Assembly: GCF_000006565.2 (NCBI RefSeq)
Contig: NC_031475.1
Coordinates: 1,199,535 to 1,263,534 of the forward strand
Direction of reading: 5' to 3'
Source of the DNA: Toxoplasma gondii ME49
Lineage: Eukaryota; Apicomplexa; Conoidasida; Eucoccidiorida; Sarcocystidae
DNA: 64,000 nucleotides
Within the stretch, counting starts at the first letter, position 1. Each line of letters starts with the position of its first letter. The notes beneath the pieces are model-generated. The model was not told where the DNA came from. It worked only from the letters and a program-made list of their open reading frames with translations, and did not search any database. This document shows, one piece after another, positions 20,432 to 33,918 of this stretch. The position numbers and the translations under genes were made by a program.

Positions 20432-23400
20432 ATGATGGGGCTGTACACGAGCCCCCTTGGCGAAGATGTCGCTGTTGAGGGCCCACGTACGCCTGAGACG
20501 TACGACTGCCTCTCGACAGATTCAACGACGGAGGAAGGCGACGTGTCTCCTGCGAGTCAGCCTATCCACGACGAAGCCCCGATTCCGTTCTCTGTGGCGA
20601 TTCCGAGGGCGGAGGTGGTGAACACTGGAGCCTGGCTCACCCACGTCAGCTATCTGGTTCAGTTCTCCGACATGGGCGTCATCCGCACTGTTCGCCGTCG
20701 CTTTCGCGACTTCGAGCGTCTCGCTCAGGATCTTGACCGGCTTCTCTCTCATCCTCGCGCCCACGTTCTCTGCGCCACGAACCCTCGGCCTCCGCCATGC
20801 TCCCGAGAACCTCAGACACCCAGCGCTGAGCCCCAGGGCCCCAACGGGGCAAGGTGCGCCGGCGGAGACCGTTCGGGACCATGGGGGATGCGGGGTGCGA
20901 CTGCTCCGGGGTTCTCTCTAGAAGATCCGGTTGGCAGAGGTGGAAACGATTGGCCGAAAGGAGTTCGTCTAGGAGACAACAGGCCACACTCGCGGTCTCC
21001 AGAGCGTCACTGTCACCGAGACAGACTGGAGGGTGGAGAAGCCGGTGTGTCTGTCCCTGCAAGCAACGGCGAAGACGAGGCGCGCGATACACACCGTTCT
21101 TTTCCGCCCTTTCCTTTCGTCGTTTCTGTCGGCGGGCAGTCTGTTCGCTTTCCTGCTGTCGAGGAAGAAAACGACTCCACTCCGAGCGTCGAGGAAAGTC
21201 CTGCAAATCCGTTCTTGGCTTCGCCATCTTGTTCTGGTCAACGTGCCCCCTGGCTCGGGCGCGGGGATGCTTGCGCCTACGCATGTCGGGGCGCATGCGC
21301 GACGAAGGAGTCGCTGGTGTCTGCGTTGCCCGCCAAGCGACTGTTTGGCAACATGGACCCTGCGTTTGTGGAGGAGCGACGACGAGAACTCGAGCGCTTT
21401 CTGCACCTTCTTCTTCTCCGCGAAGAGGTCTTTCTCCTGCCGCCGTTCTGGGCCTTCTTTGAGGCCAGCGCGGCCGCTGCGCTTCTCGCGCGCTTCTTCC
21501 TTCTTACCACCCCGGCGAGGAGACGCAGTGGCAGCTACGACGCCGCGGCTCTACGGGTCATGCAGGAGACACTGTGGGGCATCCGCGAGCTCGCGGCGGG
21601 CCTCAGAGAAGAAGGCAACCGGCATGGCAGAGACGGTGGAATGGATCCGCAACCCACACAGGCTCAGTGGCTCTGTGCGGACCCCGGAGATCGAGGCGCC
21701 TCCTTCGACTTCTCTGCGCTCCGGCTGTGCCTCTCATCGCCTGAAGGACATCAGCTTCGCTGCCCGGCGGGAGAGAAGGCAACTCGTTTGCCGGAGACTC
21801 TGAAATCTTGGCGTGCTTCTGCAGATCCGAGTTCGGCGGCGATATCCAACCCCGCGGGTGTTGAGGCCCGCCGCTGTGGACAAAGAGACTCGGAAGAGCC
21901 GAGAAATCGCGTGGAACTCTGGCGTCTTGGTCACCCTCAGTTCGTTCTTCGACTTCTCTGTATGATTGCCGATGGGCCTTTCCTCCCAGCCTGCGTTCAG
22001 CTGCAGGTCGTCGATCTCCTCTGTCTCCTTCTCTCTGTTTCCCCCTCCTGTCTCCTTCGGCCCCTCGTCCAGGCGCACGCCTTCGAGCTGGTCTTTCGCC
22101 TCCTGGAATACACAGCCGCGTCGGTCAATGCAGAACTCTATCGGGACCTTTCCAGATTGAATCTCCCGCGCATGCGGAGCTCCCAACCTTCGGCGTTTCC
22201 TCGCATTCCCGGCACCCGCGAAGCGCCAATCTTGAGAACGGCCTATTCTCCTCAGTCGGGGGATGCATGCGCTTCTGGAGTCTGTTCCTCATCCGACGAA
22301 GCCGAGGAGACCTGGCGAGGCGGTCGAGAGCCGAGAGAAGACATCCACGGCGTTTCTTGCACTCAAGAGGGGAAGCTCAGAGAGGCGGAGAGACGCGACA
22401 GAGGACTTGTGAGGAAGATCAAGCGGCAGGCATTGTCCGCGTCCACGACAGGTTCTCCAGGAGACGACCAAGAAGCGAACAGCCAGGACGTCGCCTGCAA
22501 GGCCCATGTGCGCGTGCTCGTCGAAGTCGCCGATGCATGCATGCGTCTCTGTGCCAGACTGATCGAGCTATGCCCGAACGAGTTCTTGGTCTTTCTGAAA
22601 TCGAAGGAGGGCCTGCTGCGCATTCGAGACCTCCTGCGCATGCAGCACACGCGAAAAAGTCTTTCGGTCAACAGTCCCCACGAGGCAAAATCAAAGGACA
22701 TCGGACCGCGTGGAGACAGACGGAGAGACCGCGGTTCGGCCGAGAGACGCCGGCCGTCCCAGAGCGGCTCCCGAGGCCCGCGGGAGAAGGCCGGTGCGCA
22801 TGGGAGAGGGTCAGGGAGCGGTTGGGGCGAGGAAGGAGACACCTGGTTGGACAGAGACAGCGAAGAATCCGTGCGGAAACAGAGACAGAGACAGAGCGAG
22901 GCAGCCGTCGGTAGAGCCGACGAGAAGAAAAGCCACTCAAGGCAAACTCCAGACATGTCCGAAAATGAATCGGACGAGCCCGACACCGATGCCACTGAAG
23001 ACTCTGCGAACGAATCGGAGACGAGCTCCAACTCAAGTTTCGAGAGCTTTCTCTCTGAAGAAGAAGGCACTTCGTCTTCTCTTTTGTCTGCGTTGCATCG
23101 TCGTGCAATGCGCCGCATGCTGCTTTGTATGTTGCCTCTGTCGGGTGTACCTGGCGACAGGACTCTGGAGGTCGCGGGCGCATGTGCGCGAGTTTTTGAA
23201 ATGCGAAAACGGCGAGGCAGGAGGCGCGTTTTCCGCGGCTCCGTTCTGTCTTCCTCGGCCTCGTCTGTCTCCAGTGACTCTGCGGACCTTTCTGAGGAGG
23301 CGGCTTTCTCAGGTGCTGCCCGCCGTCGCTGGCACCGGAGGAGACGGGGAGAAGAGAAGAACGAAGAGCGAGGACTGTGTGTCAGCAGGGCCTCTCAGAG

Positions 23401-24012
23401 TCCGTTGCGTCACCGAAACATGCCCCGTCTGCATGCACGCGGGAGCTGTACCCCAGATCGTCAGGGGTCCGCAGGTTCTCACGGCTCTGCTTTCTCTTCT
23501 GTCTCTCATTCTGTCGCTTCCGGTCAGTCCAGCAGCGAAGCTTGCCTGCCTCTGCCAGGCGCTTCTGGAGAGTTCCCCAAGGGCGACGGCGGCGGCGCCC
23601 GAGGAGACAGTGGGGAAGGCGCCTTGCAGGGGGAGAGCTCGATACGCGAGAGTGACGTTCTCCCTCGGAGACAAGCTGCATGCGCTGCCCTCGCGATTCC
23701 AAACGAGGCGCTGCGCAGAGCTTTCAAGGGCCGCCTTCACTGCTTCGTGGCGCTTCTCCTCTGGATCGCTCTCCCCCTCGTGGGCGTCGGACGCGTAAGT
23801 CGCGCGACTGTGCGCGGGAGCTTCTCTCCACACGGCAAGACTCCGTCCCTCAAAGTTATCGCTGCGTCGTTATATTTCGATTCTCAAATTCTTCGAACAC
23901 CAAGATCGACCCTTCGCAATCTCGTTGTACCAGTACCGTCCTTGGAAATCTCAATCTCGCCTCCCACTCCTCTGCTGTCGCGCGCCCTTTCATTTGCATA
24001 CACATGTGCGCT

Positions 24013-24043
<31 letters not shown>

Positions 24044-25438
24044 TATATAGATACAGAGATGCACGTACATATGAAAATATATATATATATATATATATAC
24101 ATATGAAAGCGGGAACATATATATATATATATTTACATTTGTCCACACCTATACGTGAATGTATTTTCTTTATGCTCATGTATAGAGCGATCTGTGTAAG
24201 TCTGCGGTACGGGCTCGTGGGACGATAGATCAAAGCGCGGGTGTGCCTGAGGGAAGGTCCATGGGGAAAGAAGGCGGGGGGCGCAGCGGACCTCAGATAA
24301 TCTGCACACGAACGAAATCAACTCCAGTTCTGCACAGGTCGGATCGTGGTTTTCCTGTTCTGTTCATCTGACATTTTTTTTGGAAGGTTACGAGGCAGCT
24401 GGCGTCAACTCGCCGCGTCCATCTGGCTCTTCGATATGGTGTCTTTTTTTCTGCCGCCTGTGCCGCGCACACGCAGGCTCGCTTCTCTTCTTTTCTCTTT
24501 CTTCTCTCTTTCTTCTTCTTCTCCTCTCTTTCTTCTTCTTCTCCTCTCTTTCTTCTTCTTCTCCTCTCTTTCTTCTTCTTCTCCTCTCTTTCTTCTTCTC
24601 CTCTCTTTCTTCTTCTTCTCTCGTTTGATCCGTTGCGCAATGACATGTTATGCGCGTGTGGACAGGCTTTGACGAGTCCTCAGTCTCTCGGCCTGGAGAC
24701 TTTGTCGCTGCTTTACAAGTGTCGCCACGATACGGCCTCACGCGTGCTCTGCGCGCTGCTGTTGTCGGCGCTTTTGCGTTCGACCTCCTCGAGTTTCTTC
24801 GCGGAAGACGGCCGGCACCGCGCCCGCCTCCGGCAGTTTCTCTCCCACAGTCTGTCGAAGAAATCCGCGTTCCCCTCCCTGGGGCTCTCAGGCCGCTCCG
24901 AAGCGCTGCACGAGGCCTCTCAGGCCGAAGCGACGACCCACCGAGAGGCGGCGAACGGAGACGAAGGAAGGGAGGACGTGCATGCGCGAGCGAGACAAGC
25001 CGCGGAGGCCATCGGCACTCTCCCGCTTCACCTGGTTATGCGCGCACTGAAGCAACCTGATGCAGCCGAGGTGTGGAAAAAAGAAACAGAAAACGACGAA
25101 AAGACAGCGAGACGAAGACAATGAGAAGCAAGCGAGAAGAAAAGAGACACCGCGTAGAAGCGGAGAGAGAACGAGGTCGGATGGAGGACAGAAGAGAGAT
25201 TCGGAGGGAAAGAAGCCGCACATGCTAGGAGACAAGAAACAAAGACAGAATATACAGATTCGTGGCAGCCGGTGGGTTCAGCCTCTCGACGATTTATTCA
25301 AGCTTTTTGTCAACCTTGTGATCCATGGGAAGCTTCACGCTCAATCGCAGAGATGCGTCGACTCTCTATGTATCGAGAACAATATACACGCAACCACACA
25401 TATCCACGTCGTGTTATTACAAGCTTACCTATACCCTA

Positions 25439-25496
<58 letters not shown>

Positions 25497-28400
25497 TTGT
25501 ATATATGTATATATTTGTATATATATATATGTATATATTTGTATATATATGTGTATATGTATATTTGTATATATGTATATGTATATATCTGTAGATGTGT
25601 TAAGGCTTCACGTTTTGAAGCTGTATCTTGCGTTTCACCTCTGCGGGTTTCACTTTGTTTTTCAGAGCTTCGAGCTCCGCGATTCGAGGAAAAATCGTGC
25701 TTCGTGCCTCTTTGATTTGTCTCTCAGCTGCCGAGCTGCGGCTTGAGCCGCGACCTCTTGTTCTACCTCCTCAGTCCACACGTAGTGCCTCGCTTGATTC
25801 CTCTTCTTTCTCTCTCTTCCTTTCCTTCGCACCGGGGGACGCCGTCTCTTCTCTCTCCTCCACTCTCGCCATCCTCAAAGGGAGAGCGCGCGTCGCCAGC
25901 TCCACCGTCTGTGCTCTCGCCTTCATGCAGCGGAGCGCGACAGGAAGAGACGTGCGAAGTCAGGGCTGCGTGTGAGATGGAGATTTGCTTTTTTGTTTGC
26001 TGGCTGCTCGGTCTCCTCGTCAGCCGAGCGAGTCCGCTGTTTGCCTGTCTGAGGCGCGAGGCAGACAGGGAAGGCGGCGGAGAGGACGGGAGTCACGTCC
26101 GCGACGTCGGCGCCTGCAAAGCCGCAGAACGGCCCTCTTTCCTGATTTGTCAACTTCCTGCTTCTGCGTCTGCTTCGCCTTCTGCCTTCACAAACGCGAC
26201 GTCCTCTCCTATTCCTTCTTCGGTGCGACAGACGTTTGCAACGCTTCCGTTGGCAACAGACGGCGTCTGCGAAAGAGACCCGCTGTCTCCCGGCGACAGC
26301 TGCGCCGCGGCGGCCTCGCCCGGCGAGGTTTCGCGGATCCCTGAGGCGTCGCCAGACCTGCCACACACAGATCTCGGATTGCCTTTGTTTCCTGATCCAC
26401 CGGGTGTGAGGGACGCGTCTGAGGCGAGGCCTGTGGGTGGAGATCGCGAGTCTCAGAAGTCGTCTTCCTTTTCTTCTCGCGGTGGCGCTCGCCGTCTCCG
26501 CTGTCTCTCGTCGCAGCCTCTGCTCGGACGCGGGGGTTTGCCTTTCCTTTCATCTCTCGTGCCGGCCCTCCTCCCGCCCGCATGTCCATCCGTTTCTGCT
26601 TTCCCCAGTGCAGGAGCTCCGCGCCGCACCGCGCCTGTCGCTGAGGACTCGCTCCCGCTAGGCAGCCTCCCCGAGAGCTACTTGGCGACGCTTCTCTCCT
26701 TCCGTCGCCTCCTCCCGCCGCTCTTTGGCCTTCTGCAGCAGAGCCCCAGCGTTCCTCTGCAGCGCCTCGCCGCCTTCGTGCTTCTGTGGCTCCCAGGCTG
26801 GCAGGCGCAGGTCTTCCCTCGCGAAGCGGCAGGTCCTAGAAGGCCTCTGAGTTCGGAAACAGGAGACAGCTGTGGGGTAGGCCTGGAACCCTCGCTCGGC
26901 TGCGCGGAGACGCCTGCAGGCTGCGAACGCGACGGCCGAGACCAGCGGGTCACAGGCCGGCTTCCCAACCTTGAGGACCGGCAGGCGCACGCAGTTGAAG
27001 AGAGCGGGAGACAGCGAAGAGAAGAGGGAAACCACGAGGAAAAACGAGAGCACTGGAGTGGAGAGAGAGCGGCCACAGAGCGCGTGAACGGAGACGGTGA
27101 AGGGCGAGAGGGGAGACAGAGGCCAAGCGAGGCTGAGGCTTCTCGCATGTCTGTCGGAGACACCTGGGGAGACCACGAGTGGGCGAGAAGAGACGAGAAG
27201 AAGGCCGGGCAACTCCAGGAACATCGAGCGACGTCTCGGTCGGCACGGGAGAGAAACCGAGATCCCGGTGAAATGCCGGTAGCAATCCCAGGGACAGATT
27301 CATCTTCTCTCTTCTCGTCTCCTTCGTGCTCTTCGTCGTCGTCTCAAGTGCGTCTCGAGACGCACAGTGAGAGGGTCGAGCAGAACGCAGAGGCGAGCTT
27401 TTCGCGCATCGCCTTTTCGTCTTTCGACATCGCGTTGCTCCAAGGCAGGATGACGGGGTGTCTGCTGCTGTTGCAGCAAGTCCAGGAAGAGGGCGACTCG
27501 CAGAAACAGCGACTGGAGGCGGAGAAGAAGAAATTCCAGTTTCTGGAGAAGCTCGTGGCTTGTCGGCGAAGCTCCCTCCGCATCTGGAGGCCGAGCGGCC
27601 CTCGCTGGGCAAGTCGGAGACCTCCCGCGAGTTTTGAGGCAAGCGGGGCGGAAGGACGCCGACGCTCGGCCGAGAAGACACCCAGTGAAGACTGGGGCGA
27701 TGAGGAGCCTGCGCATGCACAGAGCTGCGATAGCCCGCTTGCTCTTCGCCTTTCTTCCGCTTCACTCGACTCCAGTTCGTCCTGCTCTCACCTGCCTCCG
27801 GGCTCGCCATCGTTGAGACCTGGGAGAGACGAGCCAGCGGACGCAACAGACCAGGAAGCTACGGACGAGAGCGAGGAGCGGAGACGACGAAGAAATCGGG
27901 GAGAGAGGCCAGTGGAACGGAGAGGAGAAGACGACATTTGGACGTTTCTCAAGCAGCTAGGGCGACTCAGGAGAACGCGAAGGGAGATGAAGAGACAGAC
28001 GAATCATGCTGTCGCGTTTCTGACCAATACCCGCGGGAAACTCGAGAGTGTAGTAAGGCACATGCACACCCAGAGAGGAGCATAACTGCGGTGCGTCCAG
28101 TTATCTTCATCAATGGACTGCCTTCTGTCTCTCCGGCTCTGATGGGCGTCGATCATGTAGAGTGCCTCTACAGGTTCTCCAGCTTTGTGTCGCCGCTTCT
28201 TTCCTTCCTTTAACCTCTGCGTTTCTCTCCCTCTCTTTTTCGCTGTTTCTCCACCTCGCTCTTTTTCCCCTGTTCGCGCGGTCTCTGCATGCGCTTCGTC
28301 CACTGTGTTCTGTTTGTCTTTCGTTTTTCCGCTGTGTCTCCTCGCAGCACCTGTACGCGAGCTCTGTGGAGCATTTGTGCACTACAAAGGTTCTGCCTCT

Positions 28401-30458
28401 GTCTGCGGCACTGCCTGCCCTCGACGCGACCCACCGAAGGCTTTCTTCCTCGCTCGCAGAGAAGGCGCGGAAGGAGGACGAGGCGATGCATGCAGCGCAG
28501 AAACAAAACGAGCAAGAAGTCGCGGCGCACCAAGTTCTCCAAGCATGCACTGAGCAGAGCGCCGCTGCCAAACGAGAGGCGATGCGAACCCGCAACAAAT
28601 GGATGGAAGTCGAACATGTACGCCTCTCCTCTTTCGCTGTCCAGAGCCAGTGCCTCTTACGTCCTTCTTCTGGAGTCCATCGACATTCGTTTCACCCTTC
28701 GTCTCTCTGTGCAGACATATCTGGGACAGTATCAATCTATCGATCTCTATCTATCGATCTATCTATCGATCTCTATCTATCGATCTATCTGTCGATGTTT
28801 GCGTTTGTCAAAGTCTATGTGTAAGCGTCGTCCTAAAATCGACTCGATGTCTCCCAGGCTGTCGCGCGGTGTGTGTACCTGTCTATATGTCCATCGGTAT
28901 ATCTCTATAATGGCTGACTCTATCTGTATCCGTCCATCCATCTTCCCCCTTCACCTGTCTCCATCTGTCTAATAGCCTGTGTCTCTATCTGTATCTACGT
29001 GTGTGTACGTTCGTACGTATCGCTCTTTGTCTACCGACCTCTACGCCTGTCGACGCGCGAGCCTGGGCATGTAGAAAAGTTGTCAAGAGGAGACCGAGAA
29101 GTAGACGGGAGAAGCAGGCACAGAGTCACAGAGAGGCCGAGAGGTCTGGATACCTCACGCCTAGGCGAATCAGTCTGACGCTTTATGACTTTACTCGTGA
29201 TATGGGAGCTTTTTCCACATTTCGTTCTCTGCTCTGTGCAGCTCATTGCGGCAGCTCCGCAACGGCGCCAGCAGTTGGAGGAGCAGGTGGAGTACCGCAT
29301 GCAGATTTTAAGTCGGATTCGCGAGCAGTGCGGCGAGGCAAAACTCCGGCTTGACCAGCTTCGCGGGGACATTCAGCGACGATCTCAGCAGAGGACGCAG
29401 GACGAGGCAGAGGTGCAGCAGCTCGCTGCGGCACTCGAGGTGAGAGAGAGCGAAAGGCTTGACTTTGAACGTTTATGAATTCTCCGTTGCATTTTGTAAA
29501 TCTTTAAAAGGGACTTAGACACTAGAGGCTGCGCTCTTCTTCGTTTGCCTTTCGAAAACTCGAACTCGGCTCGAGCGTCTGCCTCCGTCTTCGCTCTTCC
29601 CTCAACCTATCTAGACATGAGAGGTTGAGGTGTAGCTGCAGAACTGCTTGCGTTTCGCTGCATGCCCGTGCGCCTTGTTCCTTGTCGCTCTTTCCTAGGC
29701 ATACACAGCTGCGCTGAATAGCCGCCAAAAGTCCGCCACCGCCTCCCCGGAGCTGGATCTTTCTTCGCAGCAACAAACGGCGGTTCCCGCAGACCTGAGT
29801 GAGGAGAACAACTGGCCACTGCTCACGCCTTTTGTCCGTCTTCTGCCCTCTCGAGTGCAAGCGACTCCTGAAATTCTTCGTCTCGTCTCCGCCTCGGAAC
29901 CGGACACAAACGCCGCACCCCCACCGCCTTCCTCCTCCGCTTCTTCAGGTTGGCCAGCGTCGCGAGGCGAGGTCTGTCTGCGCTTTCTTCGTCTGTTGGA
30001 GAGTCTGCTGGCGACGAGGAGAGACGCTCTGGGCGAAGGCGAGGACGAAGAAGAGGCGCGATACCATGAGGCAATGGTTTTAGAAGACCAGGTAGAATCT
30101 GCGACAAGAGAAGTGGAGATGCATGAGAGACAGCTCGAGCAACTGCGAGTCTCCATTTCTGAGCAGACCAATCGTACGAGTCTCCTCAAGAAGGCCGACG
30201 CGCTCCAGACCGATGTTCGCAAGTAGGTGGAAGAAGTCCTTTGGAACGCAGACTCCTGTCAGCGGACAGAAAAGGCAGACTTCGAGTTCAACTTCTCTCT
30301 GGCGAGATTCCGAAAAACTGCAAGCGCACCGAGTGTCGCTGAAAGAATCCTGTGAATGTGGGCGACTGCCTTCACAGAGAGGACAGAACAGATTCTCAGA
30401 AAGGACTTGGCAATGATCTTCATTGAGCCACGTATATTCAAACGCATACATACATACG

Positions 30459-30500
<42 letters not shown>

Positions 30501-31459
30501 TATGCACCCCTCTGGACATAAAAAATATACACGTGTACATATACATATATATATATATATATACATACATATATATATATATATATACATATATATACAT
30601 ATATATATATACATATATGTATATATATACATATATATATATATATATGTACATATATAGATGTGTGTATGCATAGTGATTCATTTGCGATCTTTACGCA
30701 GATGTGGAGGCATGCGGAGACATGTGCATGCTGTTTGTTGGTGGAACGCTTGAGGGTGGCGACGCTCGATTGCTTCACGAACAACGCATTCCTTTGTTTC
30801 CTCTCGTTCGACTTAACCGTGGTTTACTTCTTTAGTCTTTGTTCTGTGCGGCTGTCCTTTGTCTGGTTCCTCCGTTTTCGTTCCTTCGCATGCTCGTTGT
30901 CGTTCCTCGGTCTGTCTTTGTCTTTTCTTGAGGCGTTCCGTGTCTTCCCTTCTTGACCTTTGCCTGTTTTTCGTTTTTCGCCTTTTTTTTGCGTTTTCTG
31001 ACTTTGCGGCAGCCGCGTTTTTTCTCTTTTGTCAGATGTGACTCGGAAGTCTCGCTGTTGACGGAGCAGGAGCAAGCAGCGCGACGCCGGTATGCGAAGG
31101 AGAAGGAGGCGCATGCGGTGGTTCGCGATGCCCTGCGTGCAGCGACGGAGGCGAGACAGGCTGCTGCGGTCACTCTCGAGGATCACGAGAAGAAGAGCGC
31201 GGCTCAGCAAGAGAAAATGAATTCGTTTCTCTGTCGCGGCGAGAAGGAGTTGCGCCTGCTGTTCATTCTTCTGCAGAGAGTCGAAGAAAACCTCGACCTG
31301 ATGAAGAAGGAAAGAAGGCGAATCAAGGCTGCGCTCGTAGCCGAACGCGAATGCCGGCGTAGCCTCGTAGTCAAAATCCGCAGAGCGACGCGGCAACTCA
31401 CCGGCCTTCGCGCCCAACTGGACTACGCTGAAGGCGACGAGCACCTGAAGCTCATCTAG
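20432..31459 (+). CDS. Large PX-domain and coiled-coil protein
   Basis: Seven exons with consistent phases: 20432-23794, 24666-25070, 25728-28052, 28348-28617, 29242-29439, 29699-30222 and 31036-31459, about 2,502 residues. Near the N-terminus a PX (phosphoinositide-binding) domain is split: residues ~48-100 carry the first strands and the RRRFRDF basic motif, and ~302-345 carry the closing helices ([13 protein letters not shown], then FWAFFE); ~200 disordered residues are inserted between. Then come hydrophobic helical segments resembling armadillo-like repeats (~500-590), long Arg/Ser/Glu-rich disorder, and a predicted coiled coil from ~2030 to the end (exons 4-7). PX proteins act on endosomal or Golgi membranes, often as sorting nexins; a membrane-trafficking or tethering role is inferred. 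The GTACGC donor ending exon 4 is weak, so that junction is less sure. Whether all exons form one gene needs transcript support, but the phases all match. Confidence 0.72.
24010..24135. repeat. (TA)n tracts in intron 1 of the PX gene
   Basis: Several runs of alternating TA separated by short unique pieces such as CATATGAAA. Open frames rich in Tyr and Ile that cross it are artefacts. Confidence 0.9.
24484..24624. repeat. Polypyrimidine tandem repeat, 20-bp unit
   Basis: About five copies of a 20-bp unit CTCCTCTCTTTCTTCTTCTT fill 24521-24610, with shorter variants either side. It lies in intron 1 of the PX gene, just upstream of the acceptor at 24665, and may act as an extended polypyrimidine tract. 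Confidence 0.9.
25440..25595. repeat. (TA)n / TATATGTA tracts in intron 2 of the PX gene
   Basis: Alternating TA with regular TATATGTATAT and TATTTGTATAT interruptions. Intronic; no coding potential. Confidence 0.9.
28735..28786. repeat. 26-bp direct repeat, two perfect copies
   Basis: Positions 28735-28760 and 28761-28786 are identical, built from CTATCGATCT motifs; a partial third copy follows. It lies in the intron between exons 4 and 5 of the PX gene, next to further TCTATC-rich sequence up to about 29000. Confidence 0.88.
30455..30662. repeat. Long (TA)n tract in the last intron of the PX gene
   Basis: About 200 bases of alternating TA with CATA/GTAC interruptions, symmetric enough to fold into hairpins. 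Intronic between exons 6 and 7. Confidence 0.9.
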
Positions 31460-32482
31460 GTCAACGTGAGGCGAAGAACGAAGAGGAAGAACAAGAGAGA
31501 GAAGAAAGAGATTTCACTCGCAGGAACAGGAGAGGCAGCAACGGGGAACAGGGCAGCGAACACGATGGAGGAGAGGCGAAAGAAGAAAAGAGAGAACAAT
31601 ACCACGGTGACGCTGAAAACTCGAGAAGGGAAGGGAGTCAAGGAGGAGATACAAACCAAAGATGAGGAGAAGCGACAAAAAAGGCTTATGGAAGAAGAGT
31701 CACAGGGAAACGAAGGCAGAGCAAGTGCACAGTCGAATGCCTTGTTCAGCTCTTTCTTTTGGGTCGATTGTTCCTCTCGGACCATCCGGTACCCTTCAGT
31801 TTGTAAAAAAGAATCATATTTTTTCCGAGGTCAAACAGCTCTTCACAGCCTCTTTGCAGCGAGGCACTCGGAGGGCGCGTGCGTCCGTTTTGGATTCCAG
31901 TTCGATCTTGTCACCTCTTTCCAGAGGAAACGCATCTTTCTGCGTTGTTATACGCTCCGAGGTCGCCTGTAAATCTTTCGGACACTGGAGCGTCAGAGTC
32001 GCGTAGCTTTCCATTTACTCAAGGCTAAACATATTCCTGTCCAGCATGTAGCTTAAAAGCTATAAAATGATACATGGTCAAAGCATCCCAAGCGAGCACC
32101 CTAAACACACGGCTGAGAAAAAAGGGGGAAGAAAGTAAATCTACAAGGAACGAAGTCGCTCTGCTTCTTGAGAAAAACGTATCACCATCCAGTCCTACGC
32201 TCGGCTCCTTTCCACCGAACCGCGCCTTCAATGCTTCATACCGAGCTGCATGCACCCAGCGCCAGTGACCGAAAGGAAACGCGTCGCTACCTCAACGCTG
32301 GTGGCATCGCTACTGCCGCGCCCGACGGATGCAGAACTCGAGAGTTGCCCATGTGGATGCAGGCGACTCCGTATGTTTCTTCAGATACCTCTACGCGGCT
32401 CGATAGATATGCAAATCCACTCGAGCATCTACATCCATGTGCACACATACATATCTGTACTAACATGCATCTGTATATACAA

Positions 32483-32513
<31 letters not shown>

Positions 32514-33918
32514 ATGCATGTGAGCGTGTTTGTCTGTTTCGAGTTGTACTTTGATATGGAAATGCTCGTGCGCATAGAGGCATCTCTCCAGTGCAAGGTG
32601 AGTTGCTTCCGCATGCGCTGATGCATGGATAGGTCAGACCCATGGTTCGTCTGTCTCTCACGAGGACGAAGAGAAGAGTACGACTTCAGTCGAGTTTGCC
32701 GTTCCTTCAGTGAACAGCAGTTGTTCGATCCTCAAGGAGTGCGACTACGCAGCCCAAAAAGGACGACGATTTTCTCGAGGTGCACTCACCACTCTGCATG
32801 CACCTGGGACATCTCCCAGGGAACAGCGTTCCCTGCGTTGTCAATACACATATGTTGGCTTCCTGTACAGGAAAATGCACTGTCCAAACGCTGTATCCTA
32901 TATATATATCCTATATATATCCTATATATATGCATAACTCATGCACACATATTTAGATATACATGGATCTACGAGTCGCACGTAAGAAGTTCGTGCTTGA
33001 GACAAGTGAAAGGACGAGAACAGGAACCTGGAGATCCCGAGAGCACTGCTCTTTGTTCTCTTTCCCCACTGCGCAGAAGTTTGCTTGTTTCTCGCGTCTC
33101 GTCTTTTCTACGAAATCCGTCTGTTGTTTTTTCTCCTCTTTATACGTTTGCCGCTGCCTTCTCGTTCCGTCCTCTCGTTGTCTTGCTGTCTCCAGATGTC
33201 TCCTTGCGCCTCAGGTCCGAGGGCCGACAGAGACAGGCCTGTCCCAGCAGACCGTGTCGGGCGTGAGGGCATCGATGGATCTCCAAATGATTGGCAGAAA
33301 GAAAGAAGAAGACCCCCAACTTTCAACGAAGTCCGGACGGCCGGGAGCTGCGCATGCAAGGTAACTCTGTGAACACACAAGAAGAAAGTCACACACCCGT
33401 GGTCCGTTTGTCTTACGAAATCAGGACAGCGTAGTGCAACGGTGCGTTCGATGACCTGTTGGTTTATATCCTTAACGTATCAGTGAAGGACCCGTGAAAC
33501 TAAAGATGAAACAAATCAATATCGGCACAAAGGCGGAGGCGAAGCTGCACGACGCTTGCCCTTTACCGAGGCTACGTACTTCAAGAGACTCCGAACGGTG
33601 GCTGCCATTCAGGCGACAAGAGGTGATGCGATTTGTCGCCTTGCTCTGCATGTCTGCATGCACTCCCCCGAAAACCTACCTCTCTCAGTCTGTCTATCTG
33701 CCGCTTGCGTCCCCCTTCACCCTGTATGCACTCGTCTTCTCGACTGCTCGAGCTGGAGAGAAAACATGGGTGAGGCTGTCTGCCAGAGCAATGCGAGAAA
33801 CTGTGGCCTGGCGGAGGAATCTTCGCAGCCAGTTGCTCAACCACACGGCGACTTGTTTCCCCCTGAAAAAGGAAATAGAAAACACGACCTTTTGAGCCGT
33901 TAGAGGCTCGAGAATATC
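31460..33918. other. Convergent intergenic region
   Basis: Between the stop codons of the PX gene (plus) and dymeclin (minus). It holds both 3' untranslated regions, a purine-rich stretch at 31460-31720, a short (TA)n run near 32480-32510 and CCTATATATAT repeats near 32898-32935. No conserved protein is encoded. Confidence 0.45.

Noticed and set aside
30080..30784. Frames rich in Tyr, Ile and His on both strands across TA repeats
   Set aside because: They arise from alternating TA sequence in an intron; the same is true near 2000-2190, 24040-24230 and 25325-25600.
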